The position numbers were made by a program, and so were the translations under genes. A stretch of DNA of 61,984 bases from Lingula anatina (lineage: Eukaryota; Brachiopoda; Lingulata; Lingulida; Lingulidae). The stretch lies in the NCBI RefSeq assembly GCF_001039355.2, contig NW_019773515.1, positions 596,481-658,464 of the forward strand. Reading direction: 5' to 3'. The stretch's first letter is position 1. Each line of letters begins with the position of its first letter. The notes under the pieces are model-generated. The model had not been told where the DNA came from, searched no databases, and saw only the letters and a list, made by a program, of their open reading frames with translations. This document shows, one piece after another, positions 33,718 through 44,600 of this stretch.

Positions 33718-35780
33718 TTTTCCACTGATCTACACCCGAGACCACTTAATGGACGAAAAATTGCCTGAAAGCCCAGGATTTTGATCTTTACTGGGACCAG
33801 TCTCCCACTCGACGCCCTACGTTGATTTTGCTGCAATGATTGTTCTATTAGGTGAGGTATTTCTGTGCCATGCATTTGAGACGGTGTATTTGAACATGTA
33901 CTCGATGCTCGAACCTTAAGTTTAAATGACTCGGCGTTATCAGCTCGCTCTTGTTTTTCGAGTTCTTTTTTAGTATTTTTTCGTTTTAAGAACTCTTTAT
34001 ATTTCTGGCAATTTCTTTTAAAATGGTCTTTTCTTTTACAGAAGAAACACACACTTGATGTTTTAGGTGTGGACTTCCTGACCAAATGTTCAACCGTTTT
34101 TTCCAAGTCAGCCCTTGAATTAAATTGAATTGTGCTCAATTTTGGCTGCTGGCTGACACGTTTCTCTATGATGGACTCAACTAGTTTTTCAACATTTTCA
34201 GATGGAGATTGTTGATTTTCTCTAGCTGTAAGATCAAGAGAACATATTTGAATTTTTTCACGAATTTTTCTTGTTTCTTTTTGACTATTCGTGGGTTTAC
34301 AAACATGTTGATAGTCCACCATATGTGTTATTGCGTCGCTGATGCTTGCTGGATGCTTTAAACTAGTATAACGCCCAGCATCCTGATCAATACAGTCTTG
34401 ACAAAATTTTGATATTGTTTCTTTTGTCCTAAAAGACTCCGATTTATCAGGATAAGCATCTCTGACCAATAACAAAACGCGGCACAGCCATTGGTTTAAC
34501 GTTTCGTTTTGCGATTGAACGGCAGTAAGAAATGCCAGGCGAGCCGAATCGGGATGTTTTTTAATCCCGAACACTAAGTCCATTTCTTTCATTATAGATG
34601 TGTACGACACATTTTTATTTGCTCTGAGATGGCTATTATACAGGGCCAAAGCCTCGCCTTCAAGACACCACAGAAGGTAGTCCAGACACTCGTTTTCTGA
34701 CCACTCTTTTATCTGGCGATAACTTTCATATCTTTTTCTGAAAGACTCCCAGTCGTCACTGTTTCCGTCAAACGATAATTGTTTAGGTAAATCACTGGGG
34801 TCTACTCTGTCCTTTTTACTTTTTGGACCTACTTTTTCTGGTTTGGGTAGCCGAAAGTATTCTTTTTCACTGTTATCCCTTTCATAAATTAGTGGTTCGT
34901 CACAGAAAACGGGAGACAAGATTCTAGGTCGCGTATAATGTTTTCCTATTGAACTAGACCGGTTATCATGATTTTGTGGAACTGTATCGGCAAAATTTTG
35001 CTCAACATGTCGTTGCCGCCGTCTGGGTTTAGGAACATGAAACTGATACAGATCACAATTCACATCACCCTTATGGACAGACGGAGCAAAGTGCCGACTA
35101 CTGTCCTTACCATTCGGCAAGGAAGTAACAGTATCAGGGTTCATGACGCGGCCTGGAGACTTTGCATGCACAGAAGATGTTACTTTTTTATCTTTGTTAT
35201 TGGCACGCAGCCTCTCAATAGGCAGAGCAAAAATGTCGTATTCAGAGGCTAAAGTGGCTGGCTGCGATGTGAAAGATTTTGGGTCAATAGCTGAGTGAAA
35301 ATGAGATTTTGAACAATATTTTAATTTAGAATATGTTGATGGTGAATAATTAGCAGCGTTTTTTACATTTTTACTGCGAGAAATTTGTTCTTGGTGTTGA
35401 ATTTTTTCACCCAGTTTGAGAATTTTTTCAAATTCCACCCTATATCTCTCAGCAGCCGCTCTTCCTTCATGCTGAATGTAGGAAGTCACTTTAGAAGTTG
35501 TGTTACGACTTTTTTCAGTGGATAATACGCTAGGGTCTAGGTCACCCATGCTGACTTCAGATCCTAATTTAATGCTGTGAGTACCTTTAAAAGAGAGATT
35601 TTTGATTTTATTTGATCCAGTATTGGATCCACAAATTTCCAAAATGTTGGATCTGGTCACGGGGATCCCATGCTCTCTAGCATATATTATCCTTTCTGCA
35701 CGTTCAGGACCTATACCCGGCAGCGTAACGAGCTCATCGTAAGTCGCACGATTGATTGGCAACCACGATGCACTTGCCAT
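33690..35780 (-). CDS. Gag with N-terminal helix-hairpin-helix motif, 696 aa
   Basis: Residues ~10-50 (YDELVTLPGIGPERAERIIY) form a helix-hairpin-helix motif like that of ComEA and DNA-repair proteins, which binds DNA non-specifically. A long, low-complexity basic linker follows. Residues ~335-505 are a retrotransposon gag core (DDWESFRKRYESYRQIKEWS, LEGEALALYNSHL, TLNQWL). A CCHC zinc knuckle (CFFCKRKDHFKRNC) lies at 578-591. The end overlaps the protease remnant in another frame. The protein should form the particle and bind the element's RNA. The helix-hairpin-helix at the very start is not part of gag proteins I know well. The upstream half of this gene is duplicated at 35941-36869. Confidence 0.85.
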   Translation of the reverse strand: MASASWLPINRATYDELVTLPGIGPERAERIIYAREHGIPVTRSNILEICGSNTGSNKIKNLSFKGTHSIKLGSEVSMGDLDPSVLSTEKSRNTTSKVTSYIQHEGRAAAERYRVEFEKILKLGEKIQHQEQISRSKNVKNAANYSPSTYSKLKYCSKSHFHSAIDPKSFTSQPATLASEYDIFALPIERLRANNKDKKVTSSVHAKSPGRVMNPDTVTSLPNGKDSSRHFAPSVHKGDVNCDLYQFHVPKPRRRQRHVEQNFADTVPQNHDNRSSSIGKHYTRPRILSPVFCDEPLIYERDNSEKEYFRLPKPEKVGPKSKKDRVDPSDLPKQLSFDGNSDDWESFRKRYESYRQIKEWSENECLDYLLWCLEGEALALYNSHLRANKNVSYTSIMKEMDLVFGIKKHPDSARLAFLTAVQSQNETLNQWLCRVLLLVRDAYPDKSESFRTKETISKFCQDCIDQDAGRYTSLKHPASISDAITHMVDYQHVCKPTNSQKETRKIREKIQICSLDLTARENQQSPSENVEKLVESIIEKRVSQQPKLSTIQFNSRADLEKTVEHLVRKSTPKTSSVCFFCKRKDHFKRNCQKYKEFLKRKNTKKELEKQERADNAESFKLKVRASSTCSNTPSQMHGTEIPHLIEQSLQQNQRRASSGRLVPVKIKILGFQAIFRPLSGLGCRSVEKWTWARTFL

Positions 35781-35940
35781 TGTACATTTGTAAGCGAGAA
35801 CTAAATTGATTCAAAATAATTTCACCTATCAAAGCACAATACACTACCAAGCTTATAGCGAAATTCACTATAAATAGAATCCAAAAACGTACAGTTAATT
35901 CAAATTCGTGGAAGGAAGACTTCGGCACACAACGCAATNC
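34851..35940. other. ~1.09-kb segment duplicated at a single-N join
   Basis: 35941-37026 repeats 34853-35938 with scattered substitutions and small indels (for example ATATATTATCC against ATATATCC). The join at 35939 jumps from the 5' leader back into mid-gag. Removing one copy would leave a normal LTR element. Two alleles placed end to end by the assembler explain this better than a genuine tandem duplication. Confidence 0.75.
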
Positions 35941-36869
35941 AGCCGAAAGTATTCTTTTTCACTGTTATCCCTTTCATAAATTAGTGGTTCGTCACAGAAA
36001 ACGGGAGACGAGATTCTAGGTCGCGTACAATGTTTTCCTATTGAACTAGACCGGTAATCATGATTTTGTGGAACTGTATCGGCAAAATTTTGCTCAACAT
36101 GTCGTTGCCGCCGTCCGGGTTTAGGAACATGAAACTGATACAGATCACAATTCACATCACCCTTATGGACAGACGGAGCAAAGTGCCGACTACTGTCCTT
36201 ACCATTCGGAAAGGAAGTAACAGTATCAGGGTTCATGACGCGGCCTAGAGACTTTGCATGCACAGAAGATATTACTTTTTTATCTTTGTTATTGGCATGC
36301 AGCCTCTCAATAGGCAGAGCAAAAATGTCGTATTCAGAGGCTAAAGTGGCTGGCTGCGATGTGAAAGATTTTGGGTCAATAGCTGAGTGAAAATGTGACT
36401 TTGAACAAGATTTTAATTTAGAATATGTTGATGGTGAAAAATTAGCAGCGTTTTTTATATTTTTACTGCGAGAAATTTGTTCTTTGTGTTGAATTTTCTC
36501 ACCCAGTTTGAGAATTTTTTCAAATTCCGCCCTATATCTCTCAGCAGCCGCCCTTCCTTCATGTTGAATGTAGGAAGTCACTTTAGAAGTTGTTTTATGA
36601 CTTTTTTCAGTGGATAATACGCTAGGGTCTAGGTCACCCATCTTGACTTCAGATCCTATTTCACTTCGGTGAGTACTTTCAAAACAGAGATTTTTGCTTA
36701 CATTTGATCCAATATTTGATCCACAAATCTCAAAAACGTTGGATCTGGTCAGCGGGATCCCATGTTCTCTAGCATATATCCTTTCTGCACGCTTAGGACC
36801 TATACCTGGCAGTGTAACGAGCTCATCGGAAGTCTCACGATCGATTGGCAACCTTGATGCACTCGCCAT
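35941..36869 (-). pseudogene. Second copy of gag N-terminal half, cut at the N
   Basis: It begins with the same Met and helix-hairpin-helix (SDELVTLPGIGPKRAERIYA) and follows the first copy to EYFRL, where the N at 35939 interrupts it. One residue is missing in the RIIY segment, and several substitutions distinguish the copies. It lies next to the real 5' leader and LTR, so it is probably the true start of the gag gene, with the other copy belonging to the second allele. Confidence 0.7.
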
Positions 36870-37471
36870 TGTACATTTGTAAGCGAGAATTAAATTGATT
36901 CAAAATAATCTCACCTATCAAAGCACAATACACTACCAAGCTTATAGCGAAAATCACTATAAATAGAATCCAAAAACGTACAGTTAATTCAAATTCGGGG
37001 AAGGAAGACTTCGGCACACAACGCAATAAGTTGAATTTAGACAGAAATTCTGTTCAGAATCCAATCTAAAATACAGAGGAATAATCAACAAAAACACTGA
37101 AGTCAATATTTTATTCTTTCAAATAAACTAAATAAACAATAAACAATAAACAAAGAAACTAAAATATTACGTGTGCACCTCAGTCTTGGGGAAAATTCAG
37201 CTTTGATAACAACACACAGGGGAATGAGACCAACGTCTCCTTTATATCACAATTCACACACGTAAGCACTGAAAATACAGTAGATACGCAACAAATACCA
37301 GTGTCTCCTAAAGCGGTAACCTTTATGATCCAAAATTGAAATTACAATTTTGACCGCCGCTCCACCCAATGATACAAAAGGATGTTAGACAAAGGAATTT
37401 CCCGCGTAATCCACTTTCAGCTAGATCGCAGCGAAAACTAAGCTTTAGGCCCGCAAAATTACAAGTTACGA

Positions 37472-37485
37472 ATGCCTTGTCGCCA
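37472..37485 (-). promoter_or_regulatory. Primer-binding site of LTR element
   Basis: TGGCGACAAGGCAT on the minus strand, one base after the 5' LTR. It begins TGG, complementary to the CCA end of a tRNA. Which tRNA is used cannot be told without a search. Confidence 0.65.
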
Positions 37486-37486
37486 A

Positions 37487-37732
37487 TAAAGTATTCACTG
37501 GTTCTACTTACGGAGTGAGATTGTAGATCACTGTGTATTGTGTCTCAATTCTGATTATTTTTGCGGCTGTACCGTACACGTCTGCACAGTAGCTGTGGTT
37601 GAGTTGTACTCACCGGGATCAGGCAGGGAAGTTGGGCCTTTCACCTGGTGTGCGCAGTACTTACCGTAATTGCGCGCTCTCCGCGCAGGGAGAGCACACC
37701 GGGTGAAGGTAGGAAAATGCACGATCACAACA
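37487..37732 (-). repeat. 5' LTR
   Basis: 246 bp, same as 31393-31638. It is followed on the plus strand by the target duplication CCAC at 37733. Confidence 0.95.
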
Positions 37733-37736
37733 CCAC

Positions 37737-38076
37737 GATAGCAGAGCCGGCGTGTGAACACCAACCACCTGTTGACGTGACCTTGACACTGTTGACACAG
37801 TCTCGTTTTGATAACGCTCTAGTTAAAAGGTTTAGAGCCAATCAAAAATTCGCAGACGAAAGTCAAGGAAAAATTGGCCAATCATAATCCTGCTTACATT
37901 TTACCTGTAAATGTCAATGCCCAAGGAACATGTAAATAATGTCGGTTACTAGGCTGTCAAGTTGAGAATTTTCCGTAAAAAATGAGGTCCAAATGGCTCT
38001 AAATCAAACCAAGCGTGAGTGTATGCTCACTCTTAGCTTACAGACACATCCACTGTACTGACCCAAGCTGTATTAG
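37737..38076 (+). promoter_or_regulatory. ANKAR: Likely promoter and non-coding first exon of ANKAR
   Basis: TATTAG|GTAAGT at 38071-38082 is a strong donor in the space before the first coding exon, whose acceptor is TTTTGTAG|ATC at 38680. A 5' untranslated exon ending at 38076 is therefore likely. No TATA box is evident. The LTR element inserted about 300 bases upstream. Confidence 0.45.
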
Positions 38077-38699
38077 GTAAGTTGGCGATGGTGTAAAAGA
38101 TTTTCGAGTGGAGCACATGCTAAATTGCTGCATGTGTTTGAGACGGAGTGCTGCAGCAGAAAATGGCTATGTCTTGCCGTGCGGTACTAGGCATGCACAT
38201 GACTTTCGTGAACCGGTTTTGTCGTGCCGCTGTTTTAATTTCTAGCTTTCTTTTATCATTGCAAACAATTGATGCAGTCTTTGTGGGACATAAAGTGAGG
38301 GATGTTTTAACTAAAGATCTGTGGTACTATTTCTTCAGATTGACGTTGATTACTAGTAGTTAGATAACTTTATATTTAAAAATAATGGAAATAAACGCAT
38401 TTAAATTTGGGACAATACGATAACCTCTATCAGCATTTATGCAGTGCAGGGTTGTAATTGAATCATGTACTTTGACAAACCAAGTTTTTTCTGATAGGTA
38501 CTGTATTTAATTTATATAGTACAGTGGGTATGTTCCTGTAGTTGCATTTAAGGTTTGTTAATCAGTGAATCATGGCCTCTATAAACTAGTGGCATACTAA
38601 ATATGCATGTGTGTCCATTGCATCATTGCATTAAAAATAGCCTGTACTTTATTCATTGATTTGTGTTTTTTATTTTGTAGATCTTTCCACATCCAGAAG

Positions 38700-41600
38700 A
38701 TGACCAGCCTTGATGATTTGGTGGCTGGTGACGCCATTGCAGCTGCGATGCAAACAAATAAATACACAGCAAGTTTCTTTGAGAAATATGACACCTACGA
38801 CACGTACGAGCTGATAGCATGCACGCACTCGCACTGGTTCCTGTCCAGCGAAGACCTGAAGGTCAGCGTAGAAATGCCCCTGGGTTTGGTCAAGAAGATG
38901 GTCCCCCTGGGCCAGAACGAAAACCAGTGCTTGTTCCTCCTCCCTGAGGATGACATGGAGGGCTGCGACCCGTTGGATTTCCGGGAACTTCACCAAATTA
39001 TCCGTGAAATGACCATTGGCATGTATGTGTTTGGTCAACTGCCGTCCATTTCTCTGGAAGCAAATTTCGACCAGAGCACTTCGTGTCAGCTGCCGCAGGC
39101 TTACGTGGACACCCGTCTCGGACAGGTGCTGATTAATATTGACTACATGATGAAGGCGCTATGGCACGGAGTCTACTTCCCCAAGGAGAAAAGGACAAAG
39201 TTTTCTGAGAAGTGGAGAAAAAGTTTGGATGTGAATTCGCAAGGGAAACCTGAAACGAAGAAGCCGTTTATTACAGAGTTCACCAGTGCAGGTAAAGAAA
39301 ACTCTATTCTTGAATATTCTTGAAAATTGAATAACTAAAAATGTGTCGCTTCATTAGTTTTGAAACTTTGCTGGCTATATATGGAAGTCACATTTTTCAG
39401 AAAAGTTAATTAATTAAAAGTATTCAATTAAAAAAATACTAGTCAATAAGTGGGCATTTGAAACATTTTTATGATGCTGCACGTGCACAATTTTACTAGA
39501 GTACTAGTTGGTACATAAATATATATCTAGACTAGTCAGTGACTTCTGCATAACCAGAAAGCCCCTTCAGTTATGAACATTTTAATGCCCAACTGATATT
39601 GTTAAACCTAAGGGATTTTCTGTGAAGTGTTTTACAGTAAATGATGCTTAAACCCCTAAAATGTGTTTGCATGTTGAATTAAACTTGCGCAAAGCTTTAA
39701 CAGAAATCTGCGAGGGTAAAATCTGCCCTTTGACTTAATGCAGTTTTAACTTTCAGTTGCAAAGCAGTGTTTGTTTACACAAAACTTTATGTGTTGACAT
39801 AAGGAATATATCACATCTTAATGTTTGCACAAGTCATTTTCCTTCTTTATTAAGATCATTATAAGCGGCAACCAATGAATTTTTATGAGGAAAGGTCCAC
39901 TGGCACAGTGACACCTGTTCTGTTTGATTTAAAACTCCTAATTGAATATGAATAATACAGCAGTCCACCTATTTAACTGTTTAGGCTAATGGTCCATTCA
40001 GATGCCAGGGGCCATTTTACAAAATAACTGTATCCTGAAAATTGGTTCAAATTTTTGGACCAGATTTTGAATCTACTTCAGTTCTACATCAATCCATAGC
40101 AGCCCTAGTAAACAAACAAGTAAATATTACTAATAATTTTAGCAACACATTTAAATCTGGACTCTAGGCAAAATGCATAAGTTCATTTAAAAAGTATGAA
40201 GCAAAATGTTCAGAAATTTCATCCCCAGTGTGATTTTCGTCATTTGTGATGCAAAGTTTGATTTCATTAAATAAATGAAGACATAAAAAAGTTCACCAGT
40301 TTAGTTTATTAAAAAGACCATGTGTGTCTGGACTTTGTGCATACCCCGTATATTAACATAGAGTTAACTGAGATTTTGATTGATCTTAATCATTGCCAGA
40401 TTAATAATTTATAAAAAGTTAATTAAATTTTTGGCATCTTTGTGATGGATTTTACATGTTGACATCACTGAACCTTTTAATAATGAACCTACATGAGCTA
40501 TTTGACTTTGACCATGACTTTCATGAAACATAAAGCCACAATATTTCCTTTCTCTACTAGTAATTAATCTCTTTGTGAAACATACTCACTGACAAGCAGT
40601 TTTACATTTTTAAGATGAAAATTAAAGCAGTTGTTTACAGGCACTGAGAAATGGTTTATAACGTAGAATCAGAAAGGATTACTAGTAGGTGAAAAGTTAA
40701 GACCAAATAAATGAATAAATAAAAATAGAAAATGATTGAATTGAAAAAAAATATAATATTTAATTAATAAGATCAGACTTGAATGTCTTAATTTTTGTTT
40801 CAAGTTTGTGATAATGAAACAAACATCTAGTAAGGATTCAGTGAGTATTTTTAATAATTAAGGGTTACATAGACTTGGACAACCTTGTGTTAATATTGTC
40901 ACAGTAATTAAAACTAAACAATAGTAAACATGGTCTAGGATTATGTTGTATTTACATGTTGCCTAGCAACAAGACCTCTTGCAGCCAAGAAGGGTTTCAG
41001 GTTTGCAAGTAAGCTGCTTAATAAGATTAAGATTATTGTAGAAACTAAGATCAATTTACCTAGCAGTTGGTCCAAATTTTGTTAGTCATATACAGCATTT
41101 GGACCTAGACTAAAGTACTAGTACTGGCTTATTTTAAGTCCACAATTGCAAATAATTCTCTTATTATTATTTTTTTTTATTCATTTTTTTTTATGAAGGA
41201 ACTAGTAATACAATTTCTCTATAAAATAAATCAGTGGTGTCATTATAGTTATATTGATGTTCACATTATTGTGATAGGTCAAATTGTCCTCTTGTATCTA
41301 GTATGGCATGTGTGCAGAGGTACTGGCACTGATACATGCTCATGAACATACAAGCCCCTATATATATTCATGTCATAATGTGAAAAGTTTCATGGGATAT
41401 TTTGCCTTACATGCCATAATATAGAAACAATGTTTTACATATATATTGTGTTCTTATTTTTAAACCGTTAAGATTAATTTTGATGCTGTGAAAATTAACA
41501 AAATGTGAAAGAAAATGGCATGGATATTTAACATCCACTGTTAATCATGCTTGGATCATGTTTTCTGTCTCTACTTTCGCAGGCATGTTGGACATCACTA

Positions 41601-44600
41601 AAGATCCCGACTACTCCAAGGCCTACGAAGACATGCCAGAGGAAGACCAAAATAACGTCACTGTCATGGAGGACAAACGTTTCTTCATGAGTCATGTAGA
41701 CGATATCCTGATGCAGATGACTGGCTATCAGAACAAGGTCTATCAGGACCGCTGCACTTTCCTCATCGAGGCAGACTGGTCCGTCAGCAGTGTGATTAAG
41801 TTGGCGGAAGACGTGCTGGACCACGATGGCTACATGCGTCTTAAATCGCGGCTGCGGAACCAGCAGATCGTGATAAAGCAGTCCCTGGGGAATAAAATTG
41901 AGATTAAGCGTCAGCTCAAGTTGCTCAAGTTTATCAGCTTCATGGTGCCATTTTTGTGTGCAATGCGGAAAAGGATGAAGATTCCTGACCTGACCCGACT
42001 ACTGCCCAACATGACAGGTAACGGAATTACTTCTCCAAGACTGTATTCCCAGAGCTTTTAGATCGATCTATCCCCGCGGGGAGTCTCACTATATTACTGT
42101 CAGATAATCCGGCTTAAATGTCCGCCCCCCCTACTACAAGCTGTAAGGGGGTAATTAACTTTCGTGTCCGGTCGGCTGACAGCTATTTAGCGTGAACTCC
42201 CAGGGAGTTAGGTCGATCTAAAGTAGATCGATCTAATCTCTGGAAATGGGGTGCAAGACTTATGGTTTTCTGATACTCCTAACTTTGCACTTTCTAACAT
42301 TATGTCAGCTAACTTAAAAAACTTTTGCATAAACATGTTTGAATAACATTTACAAAACTTTTTTATGATAGAAATTAATTCATATTGATCAAATCAATTG
42401 AATAATTACTGTAAGAAATAAACAGTTTTAAATGTGTCAGTCTTCTAGTTGCTCAGACCAGTAGGCCTCAACTATGTATATATTAAAACTACAAAAAAAA
42501 TACATCATAATGTTAAGTAAAAGGTCTGTTAGAGTAAATCAAATGTATAGAATATTAAAAATAAGTCTGAGAATGACATCTGTACAAAAAAAAATAAAAT
42601 AAAATAATAATAATAATAATAAATAAATTAAAAAAAATACAAGAAATGTACAAGAACAGTCAAAATAAATGGCGAAGGTAGACAATTGATGGTAATTGTT
42701 TTTCTGTTTTTTTCCTCTCAGGTGATGAGGTTAGGACTGAGAGAGAACTCCCCCCTCTTATACTTACTAATGACTACAAGTGCAAGAACTTTGGTTTTCA
42801 TAATCAGTATTTCCACCTTCATGGAGGTAAGCTATGAAACAAACTCTTTATTTATTTTAATTATTTTTTTTTATTGAATTCATTTCATCATAGCTGCTTG
42901 AAAGTCTTAAACTGAATTTCTTATAGTTCTAAAACTTAAGTCGTCCTGTCCTTGGTGCAGTGCGATTGTTATGTTTTTTTTTTCTTTTTATGTACAGACA
43001 CAGATGTGTCTGTACATATAGCCATCATCTGCGTCTGTCGTCGCCGTCGTCGCTGTCGTCGCCGTCGCCGTGCACTTTTACCGATAACACGATAAGTGGA
43101 AAACCATTTTGCCTTTTGATTTGAAACTTGCAGAACTGATGAATATTCATAATACGCAGGTCAAGTTCGAAAATCAGCATGATCGGGTCACTCTTAGGGA
43201 ATTTATGCTGTTTTTTTCACTTCTTTCAACATATATGCAGCACCGATAACACGATAAGTGGAAAACCATTGTACCTTTTGACTTGAAACTTACAGAACTG
43301 ATGAATATTCATAATATGCAGGTCAAGTTCGAAAATCGGCATGATTGGGCCATTTTTAGGGAATTTATGCTGTTTTTTCACTTTTCAATATAAATGCAAC
43401 ACTGATAACACAATATAAGAAAAACGGATTGGCCAATTGGCATTATACTCACAGGAGTGGTCAATCTTACTAAAACGCAGGTTGAGTTCGAAAATCAGCA
43501 TAATCGGGCCATTATTTTAGAAGTTATACTGTTTTTTCACATTTCCTCAGATTCAATTATTAGGCATGTTAACAGTCTCATTATTGAACTAATTAGATGC
43601 GTAAAAGTGTTTGTTTGATATTTCCTGCATCTTTACAACATTGTTAGTTGATTATGTAAAAAAACATGGTAAACTTGTTATCATGTATTGTGTAATAAAG
43701 TGTCAAAAATGGAAATAAACTCATATCATTGCAGTTTGTCAGATTCAATCATCCACTATGTTCAGAATCTCAGAATGGAGGAAATTGGACATTTAACACT
43801 GTTCTATTGATACTTTTCCCATCTCATCAATTTTCTTAGTTGGTCATATAAAAATGGCAGTAAAATGTTTATTTTGTTTTATGTTAAAAAAGTGTTAAAA
43901 ATGGAAATAAACCCATTTCAGGACAGTGCTGTCTTGTTTACATTTTGGCATTTTCAAGATGTGACTTTGAAGTTCCATGGGCCTGAAGACCTTTGCTTGT
44001 CATGTTTTCTGAATGTCCATGTTACTAATATTTTATTAATAACATTTGATGGTTATTATGCTGTTAAACATTATGTAACGTTGCATCAAAATTTGAAGAA
44101 ACCCCTATTTAGGGCACTGCTCCTATGATGACCATTTAAGGGAAAACATGTCACTTGCTGTTCTCAAACTTACAAGAAAGAAACATGGGTCTAACATACA
44201 GCCTCAGTAGGCAATGCAGTCTGTTTGGTAAATTTTTCTGGCAATTTAACAGTTTTTTGTGAAAATTTAATTTTTCACTTATTGACATTTTCAAGGTGCG
44301 ACTTAGAACCTCCACGGGCTTGAAGACCCTTGCTAGTCACATTTTCTGAAAATCCATGACACGTATATTTTATCATTTAAAATTGATGGTCATTATGCTG
44401 TTAAGCATTATGTAATGTTGCATCAAAATAGAAGAAAACACAATATTTGGTGCTGCTGCCATGATGACCATTATGGGAAAACGGTGTTACTTATTACTGT
44501 CAAACTTTCAAAAAAGAAACACAGGACTAAAATGCAGCCCGAGTTGGAAAAGCAGTCTAATTGGCTTCTTTTTCTGGAAGTTATACACTTAGTGAAATAT

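Larger units (their letters stand above)
31393..37732 (-). mobile_element. LTR retrotransposon, gag-bearing, no visible pol
   Basis: Identical-looking 246-bp direct repeats at 31393-31638 and 37487-37732 bound the element, flanked by the 4-bp target duplication CCAC (31389-31392 and 37733-37736). Read on the minus strand, the 5' LTR starts TGTTGTGATC. A primer-binding site TGGCGACAAGG follows at about 37472-37485. A purine tract AAGTGGGGGGAA (31639-31650) precedes the 3' LTR. This layout is that of Ty3/Gypsy-type elements. The gag gene and a protease remnant are present, but the ~1.9 kb between the protease and the 3' LTR has no reverse transcriptase or integrase frame. The near-identical LTRs imply recent insertion, so it probably moves using enzymes of a relative. 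A ~1.09-kb internal segment appears twice at the single N at 35939. Confidence 0.9.

Noticed and set aside
34968-36248. Plus-strand frames of 94 and 62 codons in the LTR element
   Set aside because: Antisense to gag, and present in both duplicated copies only because gag is.
35941-37026. A genuine tandem duplication of gag
   Set aside because: A single N at the junction, partial divergence and the otherwise normal LTR layout fit merged alleles better. Not fully excluded.
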